A stretch of 64,000 nucleotides of DNA, from contig NZ_FPBK01000007.1 in the NCBI RefSeq assembly GCF_900116665.1, positions 62,001 to 126,000 of the forward strand, written 5' to 3'. Shown piece after piece: positions 38,518-48,498 of this stretch. The notes beneath the pieces are model-generated. The model saw nothing but the letters and a program-made list of their open reading frames with translations. It was not told the origin of the DNA and searched no databases. The stretch comes from Pustulibacterium marinum. GTDB taxonomy: Bacteria; Bacteroidota; Bacteroidia; Flavobacteriales; Flavobacteriaceae. A program made the translations under genes and the position numbers. Positions within the stretch are counted from its first letter, which is position 1; every line of letters starts with the position of its first letter.

Positions 38518-40365
38518 ATGAACAAAATAAAACTCACTTTATTAATATTGGTTTTGGGCTTTACATATGGTAAGGCCCAAGATCAACTTATTGTTAACAC
38601 GCAGGGAAGAAAAACAGTTTCATTAAATGGTACGTGGAATTATATTATAGATCCCTATGAAACTGGATTTTTCGATTATCGTTTTAAAGAACGAAAAGAA
38701 AATGATCCTGGTGCTTTCTGGAATAAACCAGTGATTACCAAAAAAACAGATTGGACCGAACATGATTACAAAGAGCCGTATACTATAGAAGTTCCAGGTG
38801 ATTGGAATTCTCAAGATCCTATATTTAAATATTATGAAGGAACGGTTTGGTATCAACGTACTTTTGATAAGCCTGAAGTGGAGACAAATGAAAGTGTGTT
38901 TTTATATTTTGGAGCAGTAAACTACGAAGCGCATGTATATCTAAATGGTAAAAAGTTAGGAATGCACAAAGGAGGTTTCACGCCATTCAATTTTAAAATT
39001 CCTGCTGAATTACTGAAAGACACTGGTAATTATTTAGTTGTTCATGTAAATAACAAAAGATATGCAGATGAAGTACCAACTTTAAATACAGATTGGTGGA
39101 ATTATGGTGGAATTACTAGAGATGTAAAACTTGTTATCACGCCGAAGGAATTTATTCAGCAATATCATATTCAGCTAAATCAATCTCAAGATATAGCAAA
39201 AGCTAAAAAGAAAAAGAAATTTCAAATTAGTGGCTGGGTAAAACTTAATGCTTCAACTTCTGAAGAAATTGTATCTGTTAGTATTCCTGAATTAAAAATT
39301 CAACAGGACTTTACAGTTACAGGTGATTCAGTGAAAATTGATTTTGAAGTGAAAAAACTAAAACTTTGGTCTACTGAAAATCCAAAATTATACGATGTAG
39401 AAATAAGCTTCAAAGAGCATTCAATTTCAGATAAAATAGGATTTAGAAAGGTTGAAGTAGCAGGAACTAAAATTCTCCTGAATGGCAAACAGATTTTCCT
39501 AAGAGGTATTTGCACACACGAAGAAATATCTTCCGACCAGCGCCGTGCAACAAGCAAGGAAGATGCACGTAAATTGTTTGCAAGCGTTAAAGATTTGCAT
39601 GCAAACATGGTTCGTTTGGCGCATTACCCACACAATGAATATATGACCAGAATGGCCGATTCTTTGGGGATTTTACTTTGGACCGAAATTCCGGTTTATT
39701 GGACTATCGATTTTAAAAATCCAGCGGTATTGGCAAAGGCCGAAAATCAATTACAAGAAATGATTACGCGCGATAGAAATAGAGCTTCCATCATTATATG
39801 GTCTGTTGGTAACGAAACTCCGGTAAGCGATGCTCGAACCAAATTCATGAGTACGTTGGTTAAAGATGCTAAAAAATTAGATAACACCAGATTAATAGCA
39901 GCAGCTTTAGAGGTCGGTTACAATAAAAATGTAAATTTTGTAGATGATCCTCTTGGTGAATACACAGATATAATTGCTTTAAACGAATACTTAGGTTGGT
40001 ACGGAGCAACACCAGATGCGTGCGAAACAGCTGAGTGGGAGATAAAATACAACAAACCATTTTTTATTAGTGAAACCGGGGCTGGTGCCAAAGGAGGTTT
40101 TCATGACGATAAAGAAATGCGTTTTAGTGAAGAATATCAGCAATGGTATTACGAAGAGCAAATTAAAATGTTTAAAAAACAATTTCCAGAAAGTTTCAGT
40201 GGGGTAGCACCGTGGGTTTTATATGATTTTAGATCACCAAAACGAAACAATCCAACATATCAGGAAGGATATAATCGTAAAGGGTTAATTGATGATAAAG
40301 ACCACAAAAAGCTAGCCTTCTATACTTTAATGGAATATTATAAAGAACTAGAAAATGAAGAATAA
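38518..40365 (+). CDS. exported GH2 beta-glucuronidase (predicted)
   Basis: 615 aa, signal peptide ending YGKAQ. GH2 layout: jelly roll, Ig-like domain, TIM barrel, with no LacZ small-chain domain. Acid/base Glu433 in WSVGNETP and nucleophile Glu519 in FISETGAG. The barrel has ALNEYLGWYG, close to LNRYYGWY of E. coli GusA, and Asn586-Arg-Lys588-Gly matches the N-x-K motif that binds the glucuronate carboxylate. That, plus SDR and UxuA genes of glucuronate breakdown in the same operon, supports glucuronidase over galactosidase. It would release terminal glucuronic acid from arabinogalactan side chains. Begins 3 nt after the LacZ-type gene. Confidence 0.85.
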   Translation: MNKIKLTLLILVLGFTYGKAQDQLIVNTQGRKTVSLNGTWNYIIDPYETGFFDYRFKERKENDPGAFWNKPVITKKTDWTEHDYKEPYTIEVPGDWNSQDPIFKYYEGTVWYQRTFDKPEVETNESVFLYFGAVNYEAHVYLNGKKLGMHKGGFTPFNFKIPAELLKDTGNYLVVHVNNKRYADEVPTLNTDWWNYGGITRDVKLVITPKEFIQQYHIQLNQSQDIAKAKKKKKFQISGWVKLNASTSEEIVSVSIPELKIQQDFTVTGDSVKIDFEVKKLKLWSTENPKLYDVEISFKEHSISDKIGFRKVEVAGTKILLNGKQIFLRGICTHEEISSDQRRATSKEDARKLFASVKDLHANMVRLAHYPHNEYMTRMADSLGILLWTEIPVYWTIDFKNPAVLAKAENQLQEMITRDRNRASIIIWSVGNETPVSDARTKFMSTLVKDAKKLDNTRLIAAALEVGYNKNVNFVDDPLGEYTDIIALNEYLGWYGATPDACETAEWEIKYNKPFFISETGAGAKGGFHDDKEMRFSEEYQQWYYEEQIKMFKKQFPESFSGVAPWVLYDFRSPKRNNPTYQEGYNRKGLIDDKDHKKLAFYTLMEYYKELENEE

Positions 40366-41920
40366 CAAACTTCATGTTTTCCTTTTGTTCCTATTGATTT
40401 TAGCCAATGCTACTGCGCAAGAGGTTACATCAATAAAAATAAACACTTCTGAAAAATACCAAACCATCGATAATTTTGGTGCTGCCGGATGTTGGTACAG
40501 CGAAGGAATTGGAAAATACTGGCCTCAGGAAAAAAGAGAACGCATTGCCGAATTGTTGTTTAGCAAAGCTTTTGACGTTTCCGGAAATCCGGTAGGAATT
40601 GGACTTTCTGCATGGCGCTTTAACATTGGAGCCGGAACTTTTGAACAAGGGGATGCCAGTGGTATTTGGGATGTGAATAGAAGAGTAGAATCTTTTTTAG
40701 CTCCTGACGGAAGTTATGATTGGACAAAACAAGAAGGGTATCAATGGTTTTTGAAACAAGCAAATTCCTACGGAGTAGAGCGTTTGATTGCTTTTTCTAA
40801 TTCGGCACCGGTGCAATTCAACAAAAATGGTTACGGTTTTAAAACTGAAAAAGACTATGTAGCCAATTTGAAAGATGAACATTATGAGGATTTTGCTGAA
40901 TTTTTAGCTACAGTTGTAGCGCATTTTAATGGAGAAGGAATTCATTTTGATTACATAAGTCCAATTAACGAACCACAGTGGGATTGGTTTGGAGAACCGG
41001 GACATGCAAAACAGGAAGGTTCTCCTTGGTCTAATGAAAATATTTCCAAAGTTGCACATTTATTAGATGCAAAACTTACCGAAAGAAAACAAGATACCAA
41101 GATTATGCTAAGCGAAGCTGCTCAACTCGATTTTCTATATTCAGGAAATAGAGATAGCCGCCAGCAGATTCAAGATTTGTATAGCAAAGAAAGTGCTATC
41201 AACGTATTAAATCTCGCGCATGTGCCAGACTTGGTCGTGGGGCACAGTTATTTTACAGAGTCTTCAGACGAGCAATTGATTGAAGTAAGACAAGCGGTTA
41301 AAAAAGCAGGGGAAGCACATGATATTACTTTTTGGCAATCGGAATATTCTATGTTGGGCGATGGTTATAAAGATGGAAAAAAAGGCCGAATTTCCGCAAT
41401 AGATTGCGCCTTGTTTTTAGCCAAGGTGATTCATTTTGATTTAACCGAGGCCAATGCAGGAGCTTGGCAATTTTGGAATGCTTTAGAACCTGGAAATCCA
41501 GATTTTGATACGCGTTATTATTTGATTGCGCTACAACCCAATGAAACACATACAAATGGCGACTTTTCTGTAACCAAAAATTTGTGGGCCATGGGGCATT
41601 TCAGCAGGTTTATTCGTCCGGGAATGCAACGTATTGCTTTAGAAACCGGTTTAGACGCCAATGCTTCAGCGCAAGAGTTGATGGCTTCTGCCTATCTAAA
41701 TCCAGAAACGAATGAAATGGTGGTGGTAGCAATTAATTATAGCGAAACAGCTCAAACCTTAAAATTAGATTTTCAAGCTGAAAAATACCATTTGTATGAT
41801 GCATACCGTACTTCAGCCGAAGAAAATATGAATCTTTCCAAAATCAAAAATAATGAGAAAATACGCAAAAAAGTGACGCTTCCTAAAAGGTCGATCACCA
41901 CATTTGTGTTCAAAAAATAA
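40355..41920 (+). CDS. GH30 glycosidase, likely endo-beta-1,6-galactanase
   Basis: 521 aa, signal peptide ending ANATAQ. TIM barrel opening with the family start YQTIDNFGAAGCWYSEGIGK, acid/base Glu206 in SPINEPQWDW, nucleophile Glu330 in FWQSEYSML. A C-terminal beta-sandwich ends VTLPKRSITTFVFKK. Within GH30 it most resembles subfamily 5 endo-beta-1,6-galactanases, judged from the N-terminal motif and the arabinogalactan context; I cannot assign the subfamily with certainty. It would cut beta-1,6-galactan side chains. The start overlaps the previous gene by 11 nt. Confidence 0.82.
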   Translation: MKNNKLHVFLLFLLILANATAQEVTSIKINTSEKYQTIDNFGAAGCWYSEGIGKYWPQEKRERIAELLFSKAFDVSGNPVGIGLSAWRFNIGAGTFEQGDASGIWDVNRRVESFLAPDGSYDWTKQEGYQWFLKQANSYGVERLIAFSNSAPVQFNKNGYGFKTEKDYVANLKDEHYEDFAEFLATVVAHFNGEGIHFDYISPINEPQWDWFGEPGHAKQEGSPWSNENISKVAHLLDAKLTERKQDTKIMLSEAAQLDFLYSGNRDSRQQIQDLYSKESAINVLNLAHVPDLVVGHSYFTESSDEQLIEVRQAVKKAGEAHDITFWQSEYSMLGDGYKDGKKGRISAIDCALFLAKVIHFDLTEANAGAWQFWNALEPGNPDFDTRYYLIALQPNETHTNGDFSVTKNLWAMGHFSRFIRPGMQRIALETGLDANASAQELMASAYLNPETNEMVVVAINYSETAQTLKLDFQAEKYHLYDAYRTSAEENMNLSKIKNNEKIRKKVTLPKRSITTFVFKK

Positions 41921-41932
41921 AATCAATTCTGT

Positions 41933-43975
41933 ATGAAAAATTCACTCCAACTAAGTTTTCTGCTGTTTCTTGTGTTACACGTTGCTGTGGCACAACAAAC
42001 GAGTTTTACACCCGGGGCAATTTGGAAAGACACCGATGGTAATCATATCAATGCGCATGGTGGTGGTATGTTGTTTCAAAATGGGGTGTATTATTGGTAC
42101 GGAGAGCACAAAGGAACGTCGAGTAAAGCCAACGTTGGCGTAAATGTTTACAGTTCTACAGATATATACAATTGGAAAAAAGAAGGAGTAGCACTTTCGG
42201 TTTCAAAAAAGAAATCTTCCGAAATTACCAAAGGCTGTGTTATTGAACGTCCGAAAGTAATTTACAATCAAAAAACGAAAACTTATGTAATGTGGTTTCA
42301 TTTGGAGTTGAAAGATCAAGGTTATAGCGCTGCCAGAACAGGTTTGGCTATCAGCAAAACGCCAACGGGACCTTTCAAATTCATAAAATCCTTCAGACCG
42401 AATGCTGGGAAATGGCCTATCAATTTTAAAGAAGAATGGAAGCAAGAACAACCTAATGAAAAGAATTTAGAGTGGTGGACACCCGAATGGTACAAAGCAG
42501 TCAAACAAGGTTTGTTTGTGCGTCGTGATTTTGAAAAAGGGCAAATGTCTAGAGATATGACCTTGTTCGTAGATGATGATGGCAAAGCGTACCACATTCA
42601 TTCTTCCGAAGATAATTTGACCTTACATATTTCGGAATTGTCAGATGATTACAGAAGTTTTACGGGGAAATACATAACTGTAGCTCCAGCCGGACATAAC
42701 GAAGCGCCGACAATTTTTAAACAAAACGGAACGTATTATATGATCACTTCTGGTTGTACCGGTTGGGATCCGAATGCGGCACGTTCTTTTAGTGCAACCT
42801 CTATTTGGGGACCTTGGAAACAACTGAAGAATCCAGCGATAGGGAAAGATGCAAACATTACGTTCGATTCGCAAAGTACGTATGTTTTTCCGGTGGAAGG
42901 GAAAAAAGATGCCTTCATTTTTATGGCAGATCAATGGCGACCTCAGAATCATATCGACGGCAGGTATCTTTGGTTACCTGTGAAAGTAGTCAACGGGCAA
43001 CCAGTTTTACAGTTTTATAGAAATTGGAATCTCAACGTTTTTGAGCATCAGGAGCAACCAAAAAAGAACCAGAAATTGAGTGATATTCGTTTGAGTGATC
43101 CCGCAATTGTAGCTGATCCTAAAACGAATATGTATTACATGACAGGAACTGGCGGAAAGCTTTGGCAAAGTAAAAACCTAAAAGAATGGGAAGGTCCTTT
43201 TGAGGTAGCCATGACAGATCCAACTTCGTGGATGGGAGATAACCCTATGATTTGGGCAGCAGAACTGCATCAGTATAAAGATAAATACTACTATTTCGCT
43301 ACGTTTACCAATAGAGATGTGAAGATTGATACGGTAAAAGGCAATGTCATAGAGCGCAGAGCAAGTCATGTATTGGTGAGCGATGCTGCGGCCGGACCCT
43401 ATATTCCTATGAAAGATGACACGTATTTGCCTGCTAGCAAACCTACTTTAGACGGAACTTTTTGGGTTGAAAACGATACGCCTTATATGATTTATTGTTA
43501 TGAATGGCTTCAAAATTGGGATGGAACAATTGAGAAAATTCAATTAAAACCAGATTTGTCAGGAAGCGTAGGAGAAGGCGAGTTGTTGTTCAAAGCAAGT
43601 GCTTCGCCTTGGAGTAAGGAAAAAGATGCTACCGGAAACATAAAACCCAATAAAGTAACTGATGGTCCGTATTTGTTTAGAACCGGCACCGGACGTTTAG
43701 GAATGATTTGGACCAGTTGGATTTTCAATGATTATGTGCAAGGTGTTGCCTATTCCAAAAGTGGAACTTTAGACGGACCTTGGATTCAGGATGAAAGTCC
43801 TATTACACCTCCAAATTTCGGACACGGAATGTTATTCACCACGTTTGAAGGAAAAACCTTGATGTCTGTGCATAGTCATAAAGAAGTTAGCGGACAATAT
43901 GTTCGAATTCCGCATTTGTTTGAAGTAGATCTTTCAGGAGATAAGTTAATTGTTGGTAAACCTTACCAACCGTAA
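41933..43975 (+). CDS. double-domain GH43: exo-beta-1,3-galactanase plus second GH43 unit
   Basis: 680 aa, signal peptide ending HVAVAQQ. The first five-bladed propeller (about 25-370) begins IWKDTDGNHINAHGGGML and has the GH43 subfamily 24 residues: Glu105 in IERPKV, acid Glu257 in HNEAPT, and Gln314 in FDSQST. In the fungal enzyme Pc1,3Gal43A a Gln replaces the usual Asp base, so this pattern supports an exo-beta-1,3-galactanase. The second propeller (about 375-680) has its own Asp389 in RLSDPAIV and a canonical GH43 layout, possibly arabinosidase or galactosidase. Backbone and branch removal may thus be joined in one chain. Gene starts 12 nt after the GH30 stop. Confidence 0.85.
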   Translation: MKNSLQLSFLLFLVLHVAVAQQTSFTPGAIWKDTDGNHINAHGGGMLFQNGVYYWYGEHKGTSSKANVGVNVYSSTDIYNWKKEGVALSVSKKKSSEITKGCVIERPKVIYNQKTKTYVMWFHLELKDQGYSAARTGLAISKTPTGPFKFIKSFRPNAGKWPINFKEEWKQEQPNEKNLEWWTPEWYKAVKQGLFVRRDFEKGQMSRDMTLFVDDDGKAYHIHSSEDNLTLHISELSDDYRSFTGKYITVAPAGHNEAPTIFKQNGTYYMITSGCTGWDPNAARSFSATSIWGPWKQLKNPAIGKDANITFDSQSTYVFPVEGKKDAFIFMADQWRPQNHIDGRYLWLPVKVVNGQPVLQFYRNWNLNVFEHQEQPKKNQKLSDIRLSDPAIVADPKTNMYYMTGTGGKLWQSKNLKEWEGPFEVAMTDPTSWMGDNPMIWAAELHQYKDKYYYFATFTNRDVKIDTVKGNVIERRASHVLVSDAAAGPYIPMKDDTYLPASKPTLDGTFWVENDTPYMIYCYEWLQNWDGTIEKIQLKPDLSGSVGEGELLFKASASPWSKEKDATGNIKPNKVTDGPYLFRTGTGRLGMIWTSWIFNDYVQGVAYSKSGTLDGPWIQDESPITPPNFGHGMLFTTFEGKTLMSVHSHKEVSGQYVRIPHLFEVDLSGDKLIVGKPYQP

Positions 43976-43985
43976 AATATAAATT

Positions 43986-46583
43986 ATGGATCAGTTGCAA
44001 CAGTTCAAAAACCAATTGATAATCGTTTTAAAAATGACACTATTGGCATTGTTATTTGCCATACCTGTGAAAACTTTAGCAAACCCGGGGAAAGCCTATT
44101 TGTTTGCATATACTAAAAATGAAAATCGAAGCAGAAATGGTTTGCATTTTGCCTGGAGTACTGATAAGGTAAATTGGCATAAAATTGGTCCAGAACATGG
44201 ATTTTTATTTTCAGATTATGGAAGATGGGGTTCTCAAAAACGTTTGGTGCAGCCTTTTTTGTTTCAAGATACAAACGGACTTTGGCATGCCATCTGGAGT
44301 GTAAACGAATCTGATACTGCTTTTGCACATGCGGCTTCGGAAGATTTGGTACATTGGAAACGTCAATCATATCCTATGCCATCCAATGGTTCTAATGTGT
44401 TAGAGCCGGTTGTTTTTATGAAAGATGATCAATATGTGATTCAGTACAAAAGTGATAACAACGGGAGCACTGAATATTTTCAAATCACTACTTCCGATTT
44501 TAAAAGCTATTCAAAACCACAAAAAATTGATAAGATTCAAACTTTAAAAACCGAAGTTGTCATTGGGAATGAAACCCTTACGGGAACTTTGCATCAAGTG
44601 GATTGGAAGGTGATTCAAGGTTTAATAGACGCCAAAGATTTAAGCAAATACAAACAAAGTTTACACGCCGAAACTACAGCCGAAGATGCTACAAGATTTG
44701 ACGGTTTGGAATCAGTTTCTGTTGCTGTAAAAGTGCAACCAGAACAAAAAAAGCAAATTTCTGATAAGTTGATGGGGATCTTTTTTGAAGATATCAATTA
44801 CGCTGCCGATGGCGGTTTGTATGCTGAATTGATTCAGAACCGTGATTTTGAATACCATCCGTCAGATAAGCAATACAGAGACAAAAACTGGAATCACTTT
44901 TTTGCTTGGACTTCTAAAAATATCGAAAGCAAGTTAGACAGTGTAAACCCTATTCACGAAAACAATAAGTATTATTTGATACTCAACAATGGTGAGTCGT
45001 TAACTAACGAAGGTTTTGATGCCATTCCGTTAAAAGCAGACGAAAAATACAATTTCTCCATTTCTGCAAAAACCTATGGAAACAGTAACAAATTATTAGT
45101 ACAATTGGTAGATGATGCCGGTAAAGTGTATGATGAGGTAAACATTAAAGTAAATGCTTCTTCATGGAAAAAGTATCAGAAATCCTTCAAAATTAAAGAA
45201 ACTGTAGCCGATGCGAAATTGGTGATTACACCACAAAATTCGTCTAAAGTGGCGGTAGATATGGTTTCGCTATTTCCAGAAAATACATTTCACAATCACA
45301 AAAATGGATTGCGTAAAGATTTAGCACAGGTGATTGCTGATCTGCATCCGCAGTTTGTTCGTTTTCCGGGTGGTTGTGTAGCGCACGGAGATGGGGTTGA
45401 TAATATTTACGATTGGAAAAGTACGATTGGTCCGTTAGAAACTAGAAAACCTAACCGAAATTTATGGAATTACCATCAAACGGTTGGACTAGGGTATTAC
45501 GAGTATTTTCAGTTTTGTGAAGATATCAACGCAGCTCCGGTTCCGGTCATTGCTGCCGGAGTTCCTTGTCAGAATTCAGGAACGGGTGGCGCTGGTCAGC
45601 AATGCGGAATTCCAATGGAAGAAATGGATGCCTATATTCAGGATATTTTAGATTTGATTGAATGGGCAAACGGTGATGCCGCTACCGAATGGGGTAAAAA
45701 GAGAGCAGCGGCAGGACATCCAAAACCTTTCAATTTAAAATATATAGGTATAGGAAACGAAGATTTAATTACCGATGTTTTTGAAGAACGCTTTACCATG
45801 ATCTTCAATGCAATTCAGGAAAAACATCCGGAAATTACCGTAATTGGTACTGTTGGACCATTTTATGAAGGAACCGATTATGACGAAGGTTGGGAAATAG
45901 CCAATCGTTTGGCTGTGCCAATGGTAGATGAACATTATTATGTGCCGCCGGGTTGGTTTATTTACAATCAGGATTATTATGATGCGTACGACAGAAACAA
46001 CGCCAAAGTATATTTGGGAGAGTATGCATCGCATTTGCCGGGAAGACCTAGCAATATAGAAACTGCACTTTCGGAAGCTTTGTATTTGGCAGCGGTAGAA
46101 AGAAATGGAGATATAGTAGAAATGACATCGTATGCACCTTTGTTAGCCAAAGAACACCACACCCAATGGACGCCCGATTTAATCTATTTTAATAACACTG
46201 AAGTAAAACCAACTACGGATTATTACGTTCAGCAATTGTACGGACAAAATGCGGGTACCATTTATTATAACAGTAAAGTGTTGGTGGATACTGATGATGA
46301 TAAAGTTCAAAAACGAATTGGAGTTTCGGTAGTAGAAGATGAAAAAGATGACGCTATTATTGTGAAATATATTAATATGTTACCAGTTTCGGTAAACGTA
46401 ACAACCAATCTTGGTACATTAATCACTTCGGAAACAACAGCAGAAAAAACGGTGTTTTCTGGGAAACCAGATGCCAAAGAAGCAAGCCTTCAAACTGAAA
46501 AGATAAAAACTACAGCAAACCAGAATATGGAATTGGCCCCATATTCATTTACAGTAATCAGAATTAATAAAACTAACAAGTAA
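43986..46583 (+). CDS. GH51 alpha-L-arabinofuranosidase with N-terminal propeller-like domain
   Basis: 865 aa. A membrane-crossing signal (about 13-36) is followed by a GH43/GH32-like partial propeller of about 150 residues (AYLFAYTKNENRSRNGLHFAWS...). A linker leads to GH51: KLMGIFFEDINYAADGGLYAELIQNRDFE near 263-291, a carbohydrate-binding insert, VRFPGGCVAHGD, acid/base Glu592 in IGNEDLI, and nucleophile Glu679 in LGEYASH. It should remove alpha-L-arabinofuranose from arabinogalactan. The short propeller is too small for a full GH43 and is probably a binding module; catalytic residues there are not obvious. The stop overlaps the next gene's ATG. Confidence 0.88.
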   Translation: MDQLQQFKNQLIIVLKMTLLALLFAIPVKTLANPGKAYLFAYTKNENRSRNGLHFAWSTDKVNWHKIGPEHGFLFSDYGRWGSQKRLVQPFLFQDTNGLWHAIWSVNESDTAFAHAASEDLVHWKRQSYPMPSNGSNVLEPVVFMKDDQYVIQYKSDNNGSTEYFQITTSDFKSYSKPQKIDKIQTLKTEVVIGNETLTGTLHQVDWKVIQGLIDAKDLSKYKQSLHAETTAEDATRFDGLESVSVAVKVQPEQKKQISDKLMGIFFEDINYAADGGLYAELIQNRDFEYHPSDKQYRDKNWNHFFAWTSKNIESKLDSVNPIHENNKYYLILNNGESLTNEGFDAIPLKADEKYNFSISAKTYGNSNKLLVQLVDDAGKVYDEVNIKVNASSWKKYQKSFKIKETVADAKLVITPQNSSKVAVDMVSLFPENTFHNHKNGLRKDLAQVIADLHPQFVRFPGGCVAHGDGVDNIYDWKSTIGPLETRKPNRNLWNYHQTVGLGYYEYFQFCEDINAAPVPVIAAGVPCQNSGTGGAGQQCGIPMEEMDAYIQDILDLIEWANGDAATEWGKKRAAAGHPKPFNLKYIGIGNEDLITDVFEERFTMIFNAIQEKHPEITVIGTVGPFYEGTDYDEGWEIANRLAVPMVDEHYYVPPGWFIYNQDYYDAYDRNNAKVYLGEYASHLPGRPSNIETALSEALYLAAVERNGDIVEMTSYAPLLAKEHHTQWTPDLIYFNNTEVKPTTDYYVQQLYGQNAGTIYYNSKVLVDTDDDKVQKRIGVSVVEDEKDDAIIVKYINMLPVSVNVTTNLGTLITSETTAEKTVFSGKPDAKEASLQTEKIKTTANQNMELAPYSFTVIRINKTNK

Positions 46584-48493
46584 TGAAAAGAACCATCACA
46601 GCATTATGTTGTTTCCTAAGTGTTTTAGGAATACAAGCACAGACGAGAGAAGAAATGCCCGAAAAAGATTTCACGGCATATTTGTTTACCTATTTCACTG
46701 GAAATTCAGTAGAAGATGAGCAAATTCGCTTTGCGGTAAGTCCAGATGGCTACCAATACATGGCACTGAATAACAATAAACCAGTAATAGCATCCAAAGA
46801 AATTAGTGAAACTGGCGGCGTTCGCGATCCGCATATTTTACGTGGCGAAGATAAGCACACCTATTATATGGTGGTGACTGATATGACATCAAACAAAGGT
46901 TGGGATTCTAACCGTGGAATGGTGTTGTTAAAATCAACCGATTTGGTGAATTGGACGTCGAGTAAAATCAATATTCAAAAAAAATACAAAGGACAAGAAG
47001 AGCTGAAACGTGTTTGGGCTCCGCAAACTATTTACGATGCAAAAGCAGGAAAGTATATGATCTATTTTTCTATGCAGTATACGGGTAGTCCAGATATTAT
47101 TTATTATGTCTACGCCAATGAAGATTTTACCGATTTTGAAGGCGAGCCTAAGCAATTGTTTTTTCCTGAAAATGGAAAAAGTTGTATTGATGGCGATATT
47201 GTAATGAAAGACGGATTGTACCATTTATTCTATAAAACGGAAGGTCACGGAAACGGAATTAAACACGCTACAACTACCGATTTAACTTCCGGTAAATGGA
47301 AAGAAGATGCAGACTACAAGCAACAAACCAAAGATGCAGTGGAAGGTTCAGGTGTTTTCAAACTGAATAATTCAGACGAATATATTTTGATGTATGATGT
47401 GTACGGAAGAGGAAAATATCAGTTTACTAAAAGTAAAGATTTAGAGAATTTTGAAGTGGTAGACGATCAAATTTCAATGGATTTTCATCCACGTCACGGA
47501 ACCGTATTGCCAATCACCAGAAGTGAGTTGAAAGCGCTTTTTGCAAAGTGGGGAAAACCAGCGGCATATCCTGTGGTTAACAGCAATCCTGTTTTAGAAG
47601 GCTATTATGCCGATCCTGAAATTATGTATTCAACGAAAACCAAGAAGTTTTATTTATACCCAACTACAGACGGATTTGATGGTTGGGGAGGTTATTATTT
47701 CAAAACGTTTTCTTCTGATAATTTAATTGATTGGAAAGACGAAGGAACGATTTTAGATTTGAAAAAAGACGTTTCCTGGGCAGATAGAAATGCATGGGCA
47801 CCAACGGCTATAGAGAAAAAAGTAAAAGGGAAAATTAAATATTTCTATTATTTCACAGCTGCTCAAAAAGTTGGTGTGGCGGTTTCAGATACTCCGGAAG
47901 GTCCTTTTACAGATTCAGGAAAAGCCTTGATCAATTTTAAACCAGAAGGCATCAACAGAGGTCAAGAAATAGATCCAGATGTATTTACAGATCCTAAAAC
48001 TGGAAAATCATATTTGTATTGGGGTAATGGTTATATGGCTGTTGTAGAGCTTAAAAAAGATATGGTTTCTTTCAAAAAGAAGAGTTTAAAAGTTATAAAG
48101 ACAGATGGAACTTTTAGAGAAGGAACCGAAGTTTTTTACAGAAAAGGGAAATATTACTTTTTATGGAGCGAAGACGATACCCGTAGTCCAAACTACAGAG
48201 TACGTTATGCAACCAGTGATAGTCCGGTTGGACCACTAAACATTCCTGAAAACAATTTGGTAATCAAAAAATTGCCTTCGAAAGGAATTTACGGTACCGG
48301 ACATAACTCGGTCATCAACATTCCAGGAACCGATAAATGGTACATTGTATATCACAGGTTTTCTATTCCAAACGGAATTACTATGGGCGATGCTGCCGGT
48401 TTCCACAGAGAAGTTTGTATTGATGAGTTAAAATTTGACGAAGACGGAAATATTTTAGAAACTATTCCTACCTTAGACGGAATTCAAAAATAA
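46583..48493 (+). CDS. double-domain GH43 glycosidase
   Basis: 636 aa, signal peptide ending GIQAQ. Two complete propellers: the first (about 25-320) carries GVRDPHILRGEDK with the GH43 base Asp, RVWAPQTIYD, and CIDGDIVMKDGLYHLFYKTEGHG. The second (about 330-636) begins EGYYADPEIMYST, with WAPTAIEKKVKGK, GQEIDPDVFTDPKTGKSY and YGTGHNSV. Both look catalytically intact. Subfamily not certain; alpha-L-arabinofuranosidase or beta-xylosidase/galactosidase is likely, given the operon. It overlaps the GH51 gene by 1 nt (TAATG). Confidence 0.85.
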   Translation: MKRTITALCCFLSVLGIQAQTREEMPEKDFTAYLFTYFTGNSVEDEQIRFAVSPDGYQYMALNNNKPVIASKEISETGGVRDPHILRGEDKHTYYMVVTDMTSNKGWDSNRGMVLLKSTDLVNWTSSKINIQKKYKGQEELKRVWAPQTIYDAKAGKYMIYFSMQYTGSPDIIYYVYANEDFTDFEGEPKQLFFPENGKSCIDGDIVMKDGLYHLFYKTEGHGNGIKHATTTDLTSGKWKEDADYKQQTKDAVEGSGVFKLNNSDEYILMYDVYGRGKYQFTKSKDLENFEVVDDQISMDFHPRHGTVLPITRSELKALFAKWGKPAAYPVVNSNPVLEGYYADPEIMYSTKTKKFYLYPTTDGFDGWGGYYFKTFSSDNLIDWKDEGTILDLKKDVSWADRNAWAPTAIEKKVKGKIKYFYYFTAAQKVGVAVSDTPEGPFTDSGKALINFKPEGINRGQEIDPDVFTDPKTGKSYLYWGNGYMAVVELKKDMVSFKKKSLKVIKTDGTFREGTEVFYRKGKYYFLWSEDDTRSPNYRVRYATSDSPVGPLNIPENNLVIKKLPSKGIYGTGHNSVINIPGTDKWYIVYHRFSIPNGITMGDAAGFHREVCIDELKFDEDGNILETIPTLDGIQK

Positions 48494-48498
48494 TCCAC

